DNA of 64,000 nucleotides, taken from the NCBI GenBank assembly GCA_025603075.1, contig MU626290.1, forward strand, positions 1 through 64,000, written 5' to 3'. Position numbers and translations under genes: made by a program. This DNA comes from Neoconidiobolus thromboides FSU 785 (lineage: Eukaryota > Entomophthoromycota > Entomophthoromycetes > Entomophthorales > Neoconidiobolaceae). Shown here piece after piece: positions 22,705-34,502 of the stretch (positions within the stretch are counted from its first letter, which is position 1; each line of letters begins with the position of its first letter). Below the pieces are notes generated by a model that searched no databases, had not been told where the DNA came from, and was given only the letters and a program-made list of their open reading frames with translations.

Positions 22705-23694
22705 ATTTTTTATCAAAAATTGTTTTCATCGATTTGAATTATTTTGGATTTAAATACTTCTGTATTTTCATACAAAATCGATCTTTTTTATTGGTTACAA
22801 GCTTTAAGCATGTTAATTCTGCCAATTAAAATCAGTAAATTGAAATCTGATTTTGCTTAATTTTTATTTCTATTTATGCTTGACCAAAGTTCTCGAAGTT
22901 AGATGCGAAGTTTATTAAAAAATGATTAAACTTTAGATTAAATCAATAATTCTCACTTTATTTCGTTCTTATTTAAGACTAATTAGTAATTCAAATAATT
23001 CGATTCAACCATCCTTTAATATTTGAAACATTTTACCAACATCGCTTAATTTACTATATAGTCCACTCACAAAAAGCATCATTTGATTACTCTTCTTAGT
23101 TTTTCAATTATTTTGTTTCATTTTTTACAAGGAGATATACTAGTATTCCATTTAATACAAATCGAGAGATTTTATTAAAAACTAATATTCAGTTTTTTAA
23201 AAACCGGAATAAATTTAATTGAAAAAACTCGGGAATCAAAAAAAGACCGGAATTTCGGCTAAAAAATGCAATAGCATTTTATCCTTCTCTAAATTCAGAT
23301 ATACTTGGTAGTATCCCAAGCTTATTAACCTTCTCTGTAGGATTTTAAATCACTTAGCTATAATCGAATTATTAATTGTATGATTGTTGATTTAACAATA
23401 ATAATATTTTAATCTAAAATTATCAATCGGAAAAATGAGCGCTTTTTAAGTTTCAGATTTGTTTAAAAGTGTAAAATAGAATATAAAACTAATAAGAGAC
23501 AAGTTAATGATAATATTTAATAACCATGAAGTTATTTATATTGAGTTTTTTAGAGTAATATTCAACTTCAGGTATTATCAAAATATAACCTAACGTTTAT
23601 AATATTATACTAAACTTATAATGATGTATATCAAACTAATCTACAGTAGTAATAATGTTATTAATTAATTATAACACGTATAACAACAAATAAA
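22705..23694. other. Intergenic between NFS1 and tRNA-Gly
   Basis: AT-rich with no ORF or element recognised. Confidence 0.5.
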
Positions 23695-23765
23695 GCAATG
23701 TTGGTTTAGTGGTAAAATTGCCGCCTGCCACGCGGCAGCCCCGGGTTCGATTCCCGGACATTGCA
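23695..23765 (+). tRNA. tRNA-Gly (GCC), second copy
   Basis: 71 nt, identical to the minus-strand gene at 15537-15607: acceptor GCAATGT/ACATTGC, anticodon GCC in CTGCCAC, B box GGTTCGATTCC. TTTT follows immediately (23766-23769) as the Pol III terminator. Confidence 0.98.
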
Positions 23766-23769
23766 TTTT

Positions 23770-24444
23770 AACTTTAGAACCTTTTTACTCATTTTTAGTG
23801 TTTCAATTAAAATATTAATTTTTTGTATACAGGAGCAATAGCTAGCATCAAAATAGTACTTTTCATGACTCAAATCTATATCAAATTAATATTTTCTGAT
23901 AAACATAGTCTATTTTTATAAGCTACTAATATAAAGGTTTAAAACGGCATTAAATATTTTTATTTTATAACATAATAATCATCTCGAAACAGTTTAATAT
24001 ATTATTACTTTATTTAGTAAAATACGAGGATAGTTTCACTAAATAGGGGAATAGTTTGGAAACTGTTTTGAGATTTTTAGTTGTGTAATGTCAATTTATG
24101 AATTGTTTTTTGATTCCTTGAAATATTTACTTATCTTACATTACTAAGATGTCGAATATAATCAAACTTTTTATTTTTCGTCTTTCATTTCAAGGTCTAA
24201 ATCATCACAACCCTTATCATTAAACCCCTTAGATGAAAAAAAGGATATATTAACGTTCAGATACGTTTAAGTTATTTCAGTAGTGTAAATTGATAGCATT
24301 CTACATAATTTTTTGAGGACTTGCAATCAATCTTACAAATCCCATAAAAATTCTAAATTCTAAATTTCCAACTAATCGATTAGATTATCAAAAATTCAAA
24401 AATGCGATCCATCTTTTAATTCAAGTTAGAACAAATCTATAAAA
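23770..24444. other. Intergenic upstream of QCR9
   Basis: No feature beyond AT-rich spacer. Confidence 0.5.
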
Positions 24445-24704
24445 ATGCCAAGTTATCAAAACAATAGCTCATTCAACAAACTTTCCAAACCAATTTATAA
24501 CACCCTTTTCAAACGTAATTCCGTCTTCTTAATAGGTGTATTTGCTTCCGCTTTCGCTTTTGAAGTTGTATTTGACCGTGCTACTGATAAAGTTTGGGAT
24601 AGCCTTAATCGTGGTGTAAGTATTTTTGGTTTTTTAATTATTTTTTTTAATTATTTTTTTAGAAACAATGGAAAGATATTGAACATAAATACACTGAGGA
24701 ATAA
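24445..24704 (+). CDS. QCR9: Cytochrome bc1 complex subunit 9 (Qcr9/UQCR10)
   Basis: Small single-pass subunit of respiratory complex III in the inner mitochondrial membrane, close to cytochrome c1 and the Rieske protein. Two exons (24445-24615, 24663-24704) encode 70 aa. The family pattern is clear: YNTLFKRNSVFLIGVFASAF (membrane helix preceded by the conserved F-K-R-N), FDRATDKVWDSLNRG, then KQWKDIEHKY in the second exon. Without splicing the frame would run on into the intron (VSIFGFLIIFF), which mimics a second membrane helix. Its presence implies an aerobic mitochondrion. Confidence 0.92.
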
Positions 24705-25863
24705 AGTTTCCAATAAAGTTTGTTGATGGAGTAAATTTATTTTAAAATAAATTAATTTTTATTGAATTATTTGTAATTAAAATTTAATCAAACTTTAATT
24801 ATCAGACGATCAATTATTTAACAATTTAACGATGAGCTAAATTTGATATTTTTGAATTAGCTTTTTAGCAGAATGAAAGGATCAGAAGCTATAAAATGAT
24901 TTTATTATTTAAGATGGTCTATTGCAAATTCAATCTATGTATAGTTCTTTAAATAGAGTGGGTATAAATTTAATTGATATTCAATATGAGTGCCAGTAGT
25001 AAGTAGCTTTTTCAATCAGAATTTCCGCTATCTAAACTTAAACATGTTACATTTTTAAAATTCTGAATTTAATTTAGCGCCAATTAATCGATTGACTTAT
25101 CATAACTGTTTTTTCCCTACGAATATTAATTAAAGAAATTATACTAAAGATTCAAACCAGTAGTATCACTTATATTTTTACTTCAAATATCTCCCATTGT
25201 TAAAACTTATCGCATCACTTAACTGTTTTATAATTATTTTACTTGCTTGTTTCTTTGATCATTATATGCTAAGTAACTTAGTTCAAAGCAGTTTATTAGA
25301 ATATTATAAAATTATTCACATGAGTATAAATGTTTATTACTTATAGAAATTAGGCTTGATATTTATTGTAACAAATTTAACAACATAAGCTATTTGATTT
25401 AAAATGTTTATCTTTACAATCTATAAATTAAAATAGAACTACTTATAACTACTTATAACTAAATTAAACAAAAATTGTTATATTTCATACTTTATAAAAC
25501 TTTAACGGGAACTATTGTATTGATTTTTAACATGTATTATGTGGTATAGCAAGTACTATTATAGCCATAATAAATGAATTCTAATTTAATTCCCGATGTA
25601 TGATAGGCTTAAAATTAACTGGATGAGCCAACAAAAGGGTCTAAAATGATTGGCTAAAATAATTTTTCCTAATGGAGTGTAGAAATGAATTGGGAGAGTG
25701 ACTTTTAAACAGTATTGAAGCCACAATTAACCACTTTTCTAGTGTTCCTTAAATTAAATTAAAACGAACTAGCCAAGTTTTAAATTGCGAGCATTTTTAT
25801 AATCTTTTCAATTTAGCTTCGATCAATAGTTACTTTTTTTGGCTTTAAAGAGCCCAGTTTAGT
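24705..25863. other. Intergenic between QCR9 and the kinesin gene
   Basis: No supported gene, repeat or RNA. Confidence 0.5.
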
Positions 25864-28800
25864 ATGGCTGGAAATAATATTCGAGTGTTATGTAGGTTCC
25901 GTCCTCAAAATAAAAGGGAAATTGAGGCCGGAGGTCAACCTTGCATCAAATTTAGTGAGGATATGACCACCGTTCAAGTTGATGTAAAAATTTAACAATT
26001 GTTTATTCATTCATACTAATGTTATATTTAGAGTAAAGAGTATCCAGGGGATTTTACCTTTGATGCCATTTACGATCATACAACATCCCAAAAAGACTTT
26101 TTTGAGTCTTCAGTGAAAGCAACTGTAGATGGTTGAATTGTTAATTATCACTTAAAGCCAGTATTAATATTTTTTTTAGATGTAATCAAAGGGTACAATG
26201 GAACAGTTTTTGCCTATGGGCAAACAGGTGCTGGTAAAACATTTACGATGATGGTAAAAAGAATTATAGTAAAAAGGAACAAACTAAAAAAAGCTTATAG
26301 GGAGCAGGAGGGTTAGATAATGTAGAATTAAAGGGTATTACTCCGCGTATCATTGAAACTATTTTTGAAAGCATTTATGCTTCTACTTCAAACATTGAGT
26401 ATTTGGTTAAAGTTTCATATATGGAAATTTACATGGAAAAAATTAAAGATCTTTTAAACCGTAAAAATTTCACATTAAGTTTGTATTTTAAATTTACCAA
26501 ATTTTAGCTGTAAATGACAATCTGCCGATCCATGAAGATAAAGTAAATGGGATTTATGTTAAGGGTATGACTGAGCTTTATGTAAGCTCAGTAGAAGAAG
26601 TATATGAAGTTTTAAATAGAGGTGGAGCAAACAGAGTTGTGGCATTCACAAGTAAAATATTATTATTAGCATATTAAATAATTGTTTAATATTTAATAGA
26701 AATGAATGCTGAATCTTCTCGTTCTCATTCACTCTTTGTGATAAATGTCGAACAAAAAAATCTTTCAGATGGAAGTCAAAAACGTGGTAGAATGTTTTTA
26801 GTAGATTTAGCTGGCTCAGAGAAGGTAAAAATAATCTATTCAAATATTATTTTTAACATTTTCAGGTAGGAAAAACTGGCGCTTCAGGCCAAACTTTAGA
26901 AGAAGCAAAGAAGATTAATAAATCACTTTCTGCACTTGGTATGGTGATTAACTCTCTTACTGATGGAAAGGTAATATACAGATTTAATAACAAATTTGGA
27001 TCATTGAATATTATTTTTAGTCAAAACATATTCCTTATCGTGATTCTAAACTTACTCGTATTTTACAAGAATCTCTTGGTGGTAACTCTAGGACAACTTT
27101 AGTTATTAATTGTTCACCTTCGTCATACAATGATGCGGAAACAGTCAGTACTCTTCGATTTGGTATACGGTAAGTTTATTAGAAGCCTATAAAGATAATC
27201 TTATTGTTTTTAGAGCCAAATCCATCAAAAACAAGGCCAAAGTTAATGCTGAACTCAGTCCAGCAGAGCTTAAAGCCATGCTCAAAAAGGCAAAGACTCA
27301 AATCCTTACATTTCAACAGTATATTAACTCATTGGAAGGAGAAACAAAAATATGGCGTTCTGGTAATTTATTTATGTATTTGTTCAAATATAGTGATTCA
27401 CTCCATATTTAGGCGGTTTTGTGCCTCCAGAGAATTATGCTGTTATTCAAAAAGGTCCCGTACGTGCTAATTCTACATCAGTAAATGATTCAGGACCTAC
27501 AACACCCACACAACAGCAAACTCCTCTTTCTCCTACTTTATCCCAAGTTCCACTCTCACCAACGTCATCCGTTTCGACGTTACCACCTAAACCAATACCA
27601 GAGCATTTAGCTGATTTGTCAAGACCTTCTACTCCTGGAACACTCGTTGAAGATGAAAGAGAAGAATTCATCAAACGTGAAAATTCATTATCTTCCGCTT
27701 TAGCAGAAAAAGTATTTATATCATTATTTTCTATCTTATCTAATATTCTAATTAGGAAAATGATCTCAATAATCAAACTAAAATGGCAACAGAGTACAAA
27801 AAAGAGCTCAATGAAGTTAAAGAGGAATTGACACAAGCTTCACAAGAAAATAAACAAATGTCATCCCAATTAGATGTTTTGAAAGCTGAGCTTGAGAAAA
27901 TCATTTTTGAAAAAAATGAAACTCAAATCCAACTTGATAGCATAACTGAGTCAAATGCAGAAATGACTTCCCAACTTCAAGAAGTTAAGGTAGGTTTATT
28001 ATCCTTTAATAAATCATTTACCAACATCAGTTTAGGAAGCCTTGACTACCTTAACTAAAGAAAAAGCAATTGAAGCAGAAGAGAAAGCTAAACTTATCAA
28101 AACAATTGAAATGATGAACAAGATTGAACCAAGCCTTAATTTAGAAAATTGGAATGCTAAAGAAAAAGAGTTGAGATCAGCTATGGCAAGCTTAGATTCC
28201 ATCGAAGGGAAAGATATTGTATCTTCAGAAGAAGCTGAAGCATTACGTGCTGAAGTTGTTCGTTCAAGGGCAGAGATTGAGAATTATGCTCAAATTATTG
28301 GTGATTTAGAATATGAAAATGATGTCCTTCTTCGTAAATGTCATGATTTAGATGAGAGGCTTTCAGCTGTTGAGCTTGAATATGCTGAAGTTTTAGGTAA
28401 ATTTTCATTATTATAATTGCTCGTTAATATTTATTTTATAGAAATTACTCTTGCCGAGGAAGATAACCATGGTATGAGTGAGGCGGAAGTTGCAGATCTT
28501 AAAGTAAGCAGCTTAATTTCAATTACTCTCTTATACTTACCCGAATCTAGGAAAAAATTGAATCCCAATATAATCAGAAAAAAGAGAAACATCTCCAAGA
28601 GATCAAAGAGCTTAAGGAAGTCGTAGAGCGCAAAAACAAAGAAATTCAAGATATGAATAGGTATTTATATTAATATTTTTTAGTGCAGATTAACTTTTAT
28701 AGTAATATCGTTGAATTAAAGCAAGTCAATGAAGAACTCAAGTTAGCTGTAGCTAAAGCTGAGTCAAATAAGCCTAGAGTTGTTGGAGCTGATAAAGAAA

Positions 28801-29380
28801 AGGATATTGAAGCCATTCGTAAAACAATGGTAAATCAATATAGTTAGTTTGTAATTATTATATGAATATTTCTTAGGCAAAGCAACTTAGTGATTTTGAT
28901 GTTATGAAAAAATCATTAATGAGAGATCTCCAAAATAAATGTGAGAAAGTTATTGAACTAGAAATTACATTAGAGTCCACTAGAGATCAACTAGGTGCTT
29001 CTTTGAAATCCAATAATACCAAAAACCAACAACAGAAAATGATGTTCTTAGAACGTAATCTAGAACAGCTTACTACTGTTCAAAAACAAGTAACTATATG
29101 TTTATTCTAAAAAATTATTTAATAATGTTTTTTATAGTTGGTTGAACAAAACACCAATCTTAAGAAAGAAGTGACTTTAGCTGAAAGAAAATTAGCATCT
29201 CGTAATGAAAGGATTTCAAATATGGAAGCTCTACTCAAAGAAAACCAAGAAAAATTGAATCTTCAGTCTCAAAAGTAAGCTATTATTGTTGGCATTATCA
29301 TTATATATTAATTTATTTTATTATTAGATTCGAGAAACAACTTAATAGCTTAAAAGAAAGATTAGAAGCTGTCATGGGTA

Positions 29381-29411
<31 letters not shown>

Positions 29412-30085
29412 TACTAATAACTTTATTTAGCATCAAAACAACAAGTAAATAATTCGACTCCCTTTAGCTTTGGAAGGATTGCCAAACCTTTACGCGGAAC
29501 AGCACCTGTTACAGAAGAACAAGAGCTCAAAAGGTAGCTATTAATTTTTTAAAATAACATGATTAATCAATTATAATTAGTGATTTCGAAAACTTTATCA
29601 ACAGCATTGGAGGGAGTAAACATGGTAAGCAAGCTAACTTTTACATAATGCGCTTAAGGATGATCTTGGATGTAATCCTATGTTTTGGGATTATGAGGTT
29701 GTTAAGTAACCAAGCGATACCTAGTCTGGTCAGATCTTGGGGGCCTCATGTTCGCCAATGGAAATCCAAATCCATTTCACTCTTTTCTTTGATCAAGCTT
29801 TTACCTGGTTGATTTCAATTATGTGTTCATCATCTCTTAACAAGGTTCTATTTATAATATTAAGGCCTCCATGATCTGCCCAAAGATGAGAGTGAAAGTC
29901 AATATTATCTTTTATGAACATGAGCGTCCCTAAGGTCCCGGCTTCGGTTCGCTTTCCTTTAAGCCTTTTTTAATTTTTGTTTATTTAATTATTATTTATT
30001 TATTTACTGGTTCTAAAACTATACTTTTTTATTAGAACGCTCTGGATCAGTCAATAAGCGTACCTCTTGGTTATGGGGTAAATAG
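25864..30085 (+). CDS. Kinesin-1 heavy chain (conventional kinesin, 21 exons)
   Basis: Plus-end microtubule motor carrying vesicles and organelles. Inferred exons: 25864-25983, 26032-26131, 26180-26253, 26301-26460, 26508-26651, 26700-26824, 26866-26970, 27021-27169, 27214-27362, 27413-27711, 27756-27989, 28036-28396, 28442-28503, 28551-28660, 28703-28829, 28877-29089, 29138-29274, 29328-29377, 29431-29533, 29581-29624 and 30036-30085; 971 aa in one open frame. Motor domain: [22 protein letters not shown] (P-loop ~87-94), NAESSRSHS (switch I), [10 protein letters not shown] (switch II), [17 protein letters not shown]. The neck and hinge follow ([17 protein letters not shown], then Ser/Thr/Pro-rich), then a long heptad coiled coil. 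The tail [11 protein letters not shown] contains the IAK autoinhibitory motif. AELSPAELK is typical of fungal kinesin-1. All introns are ~40-55 nt except the last, which is 411 nt and holds a GC-richer island. Confidence 0.95.
29379..29411 (+). repeat. (TTA)n microsatellite in a kinesin intron
   Basis: About ten ATT/TTA triplets at the start of intron 18. Confidence 0.9.
29640..29965. other. GC-richer island inside the last kinesin intron
   Basis: The intron 29625-30035 is some eight times longer than its neighbours and its middle is distinctly GC-richer (GGGGGCCTC, GGTCCCGGCTTCGGTTCG). The outer ends GCTTAAGG (29652) and CCTTTAAGC (near 29957) could pair. TAATCC/GGATTA (29673-29678 and 29688-29693) form a perfect short hairpin, and CAGATCTTGGGGGCC (29731 on) is nearly complementary to GGCCTCCATGATCTG (near 29871). 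It could be a structured RNA hosted in the intron or a small inserted element. GGTTCG near the right end resembles part of a Pol III B box. I could not assign a family. Confidence 0.4.
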
Positions 30086-31573
30086 ATACGATCTATTTTT
30101 TGTTTTAGCACTTTTTCATTGTTGGATTCTTTATTATGTTTTACAATAAAATGTTAATATCTTCATCTTAACCATGGTGTTTTTATAAATCATGATTATT
30201 AAAATTCAAATTGATTTACAGGTTTTATTAGATAAATTTAAAATAACCATTTTGAGAGCATTGACTTAAAATATGTTTTAAAACAACATACTTGTTTAAT
30301 ACAGATTAATAATATTCAAACTTAATAAATTTAGAAATTTACTAAATTCACTACAAAATTCAATCTAGTCAACCAAATAGGGGTGGGTTTGATCGTTGAA
30401 TTATAAGTACCAAAATTTGATAACACTAGTCAGCGAAAATTTTGTACTGAGCTGATATTTGAAAAATTCTCAAATAATAGATCTTAAATAAAGGCTAGTT
30501 TGTAAAATCTATTTGTACAAAACTTTTTGTCCTAAATATATTACAAAAGTCCTAATTGATTAATTTTCCCCTAATAATAAACTAGAACTATAGATATCAG
30601 ATTTTATCTCTTTGATATGTAAAAAAAGGTACATATCAAACTACTTTAATAATTTATATCAAATATCTTCCCTATCTTAAATAAAAGATTTTTATATTAT
30701 TTTTACATTGTATATTTTTAATATTTTTAATACTATGTACTATGATATTAATATACTTTCATAAATTGTAGAAACTTAAAGCTTCTCTTATTATTAGTTT
30801 AAGGTTGTATTTATTTTAATAAAAACTTACGCATTCAAACTTATTTAAGTTAATTTCTTGCTAAAATTTATGAAACAATTAGAAATGCTTTCTGTTCATA
30901 GAGTTTAATGTGGGTCTAATAAAATTTGATGAATTATAAATTTTTTGTAAATATTAATTTAATTTTTCTAAGACAATTTTAAATGTTCATTTTAATTTTG
31001 ATAGCTGTAAACTGAATGATCAAATACAGCTATTTAATTAGCCTATTGAATTTTTATAATGAATTTAGTGACAACTGTAATTTTGGTAAGTCTCCGAATT
31101 TATTTTGCTTAATTTGATCTTGCTCAAATTTTTGAGCTAAAAAATATTTTTTCAGTATTTTTACACTGAAGAAAGTAGAATTGTTAATTACTAATGAAAC
31201 ATTGAAAAAAATAACATCGTATGGATTAATTAATTTAATTTTTTAATTATTTATACACAAAACAACAATGATCATTGTATTTAATATAGTATAATCATCC
31301 CTGTTTAGAACTAAAATAAATTAAAATGTTCAAATTAAATATGGTGTAAGGGTAGCAATGATAGTAAAATTACATAAGCATGTGCAATTTAGTAGCAAAC
31401 CTAATTAAGCCAATAAACAATAAGAACCTTTATCAATGGAAAATTATAGTTGGTCACAAACACATATTTAGAAAATTGAGATTTTCTATAATTCTGACAT
31501 CACTTTAAAGAGGAGCTTTATAAAAATAAAGAATGACCTCAATGAAGTTTTGACATTTTAAACTTTTAAAATT
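30086..31573. other. Intergenic, no supported gene
   Basis: 1.5 kb of AT-rich sequence with no recognisable element. Confidence 0.5.
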
Positions 31574-34183
31574 ATGACGATAGAAGCTAGCAGCGAAACT
31601 AAAGAAAAGGAAAAGCCCAGTTTGTTGGATATATATTCTGAAGGTATTTATTGTTACTCTTTTTTTTCTTTAAATCTAATAAAGCTTTAGGTTTTGAGCC
31701 TTCGAAGATTCCTCCAACTCATTTGATATTTATTATTCATGGTAATTCAATTTTATTGAACAAATGTCAACTTGTTAAAATTTATATAAAGGAATCGGAT
31801 ATAAGATGTTTGATAAAAGCAAGTTTAATGAAAATAGTAAGCCTTTTTAAAATATAATATTATTCAACAATAAAACAAATCAAGTTAATACACTTAGTGA
31901 AACCGCAAAAACAGTTTTGGAGCAGAAATATACCGACAAAGAAATGAAGCTTTTTTATGCACCTATTGGTAAGTACATAGTGGTTATCTAAGTAAAAACT
32001 AATCACTCTTTTAGAGTGGGCGGAGGAATTCCATGCACTCACCACAGTTGATGGGTAATCATATTCTTTTTCATTTATCATAAATCTAAACAAAATAGGC
32101 GCATGAATAAAATTACGCTTCCAACAGTGCCAGCAATGAGAGTTATAACAAATGGTACTATAGTTAATAAATTAATATATATGCTTATAATCAATTAGAT
32201 TGCCTTTCGGATGTGTTATACTATTTCACAGATTATCACCGTCAACACTTGTTAGATATCATTTGCATGAAGATGAATAGGATATTTAAAGAGTTCAAAG
32301 AGGTATATCCTGATTTTTGTGGACCTGTTGGGATTATTTCTCATTCGCTTGGTGGTGTAATAAGCTATGACTTACTTTCAATTAAAAATCAAGAGGTGGG
32401 CTCAAACGACCAGATCTACTCTGTAGCTTTTCCGCGTACCAATTATCCTAAGCTTGATTTTGAGCCGAAATTTCTCTTTACTTTGGGGTCGCCAATTGGG
32501 GCAGTTATGGTTTTAAGAGGGCTTAAATATGAAGATTTTCGTTTATCTGAAGATATAGAGTTTATGAATATTTATAATCCGTATGATCCATTAGCATATA
32601 GACTAGAACCTTTAATTTCGCAAGACTATGAAGGACTCGAAGCTAAATCTATTGATACTTATGAAACTAATGAACAGTCATACTATTTCCCAAGAATATC
32701 CGCCCTTTTACCAGAAGCGCCATCTTTTATAAAGTCAGCAAAAAATTTGCTCCCAAATTTCAATAGACAATTAGAGGATGAGGACGATGAAGACTCATTA
32801 GGAGGTTATGAGAGTAGTGATGAAGGTAGCGTTGACTCTCTAGAGCTAAGCAATGAATCCATAACAGTTTTAAAATCCGAAGATGATATAAGTACACGTA
32901 GTTTAAGCGGGTTTTCCGTATCAGCTGTTGGAATATCTGGTTATAAAAGGGGGTCAGTAATTGAAAGATTACATGAAATAAAGTATAACAGATCATCACC
33001 TTTGCCCTCTGAATCGAATTCTGCAGTAAATTCACGCCCTTCCTCATTCTATCAAGGCGCAATTGATTCATTGTTTTCATATCCTAAGTTCAATTCATTA
33101 CCCAAACCTAGTCCTAAACCAAAAACACCGCCTAGGCGCCCTAAGATAGGGAAATACTACTCTCGCCACTCAATTGCTCATAAGCAAATTTCTCCTAAAC
33201 CTTTCAATAGAAACGTGAATTCTAAAGACATTGTATTCAGAGACAATAATTCTGAATCTAGCTCACATTTGTTGAGTCTAAAATATCCTTTTAGCGTAGA
33301 TATAAAAGAAAGTGAAATATCATCGTCTTATGAAGATGTTGGAACTTCCAAATATTTAGAAACTCATCAACACTCCAATAGTATAAAAGCGGAAAATGAT
33401 AGACATATTCAACTTTCTCGTAGTAAGACATGGAATCATTTAGATAGGCTGAAAGATGGCTGCAATGAGGAAGAAATCATGTGGCTATGGGGTTCTATGG
33501 CATTCAATATACAACAGAATAAGTTGAATGAAAAAGCTCAAACTTCAGCAATAGATTTGAACAGTTTCAAGGCAAAAAATGAAGAAGAAGAAAACGATAA
33601 TAAAGGAAATAATTTAGAAAGCTTATCTAACACAAAAAAACCCAAGAAAAAAGTAACTATGGATGATAGTTGTGGAGATGCCAAAAAAGATTTATCACAA
33701 CCCAGGTTAATTAGAAACCTTACACCAAGGTGGAATAGAAGCGTAAAATCTGAAACTAGTATCAATAGTTACTTTGATGATGTAAATAACCTTTCCCAAG
33801 AGAACAATGATTTGATAAGTAATACAAAGATCAATTTACCAGATGAGAACTGTCATAGCACAACAGTGGATTTAGAAAGGCATCCGGGGAATACGGAAGC
33901 CAGAGATGTCCTTATACAAGAAAAAAAAGCACTTGATCGGATAAATAGTGATGCACAGTTTCCACCAGTTTGTTGTAACGGAGTAGATAAGGTAGAAAAT
34001 CTTAAAAGGTATGATTACTGTATCCAAACCAAGGCAATTAGTAACCTGAGCATGGAATACTTTGTTGGGCTCGGAGCACATTTTAGTTATTGGGATAACA
34101 AAGATTTAGCACAACAAATGATAAAAACCATGTTGCATCTTAAAGACAAAAAAAGAGAAGGGGGTGAACCAGCCGAGGATTGA
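31574..34183 (+). CDS. DDHD-domain phospholipase (PA-PLA1 family)
   Basis: Intracellular phospholipase A1-type enzyme acting on phosphatidic acid or other phospholipids. Exons are 31574-31643, 31691-31741, 31792-31836, 31885-31968, 32015-32054, 32099-32154 and 32199-34183, giving 776 aa. Features in order: FIIHGIGYK (oxyanion loop), DVLYYFTDYHR, the lipase elbow ISHSLGGVISYDLL (Ser ~164), and the DDHD domain starting at FLFTLGSPIGAVMVLRG with the Asp motif NIYNPYDPLAYRLEPLI. After a ~390-residue Ser/Asn-rich insert the domain resumes with YDYCIQTK ... EYFVGLGAHFSYWDNKD (the His of the domain). The insert splitting the DDHD domain is longer than in compact family members. Six small exons of 40-84 nt precede one large one. 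Convergent with the M16 protease gene. Confidence 0.88.
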
Positions 34184-34502
34184 AGTGTAGTTTTAAATAT
34201 TATTTAATCTTATATAGTAACATAATACTATTAAATTATTGAAATGCTTAGATCTTAGTATAAATTTAAATTGAAAACAGTTAATAAATTGAATTATTTG
34301 ATTACAACTTAGAGTTTTATTCCATGTTATTTAAATCAAAAAGATATATTGAATTGACTTTTTTCTTTCAGTGTTTTATTCACTTTTTAATTTAAAATCA
34401 AGAAACTAGATAATTTTTTTAAAAGACATGGCTATGTATTAAATATAAATATAAACTTCATTAAATAAAGGTTAAACTTATTGAGTTACAATAAATTAAA
34501 AA

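Noticed and set aside
29640-29965. U3 snoRNA in the kinesin intron (GATGATCTTG followed by a hairpin and GTCTGG)
   Set aside because: The local resemblance to a box C and hairpin is suggestive, but box A, box B and a proper box D are missing and the 5' part would fall in the kinesin exon.
31651-31857. 68-codon plus-strand ORF
   Set aside because: It reads through two introns of the DDHD phospholipase gene.
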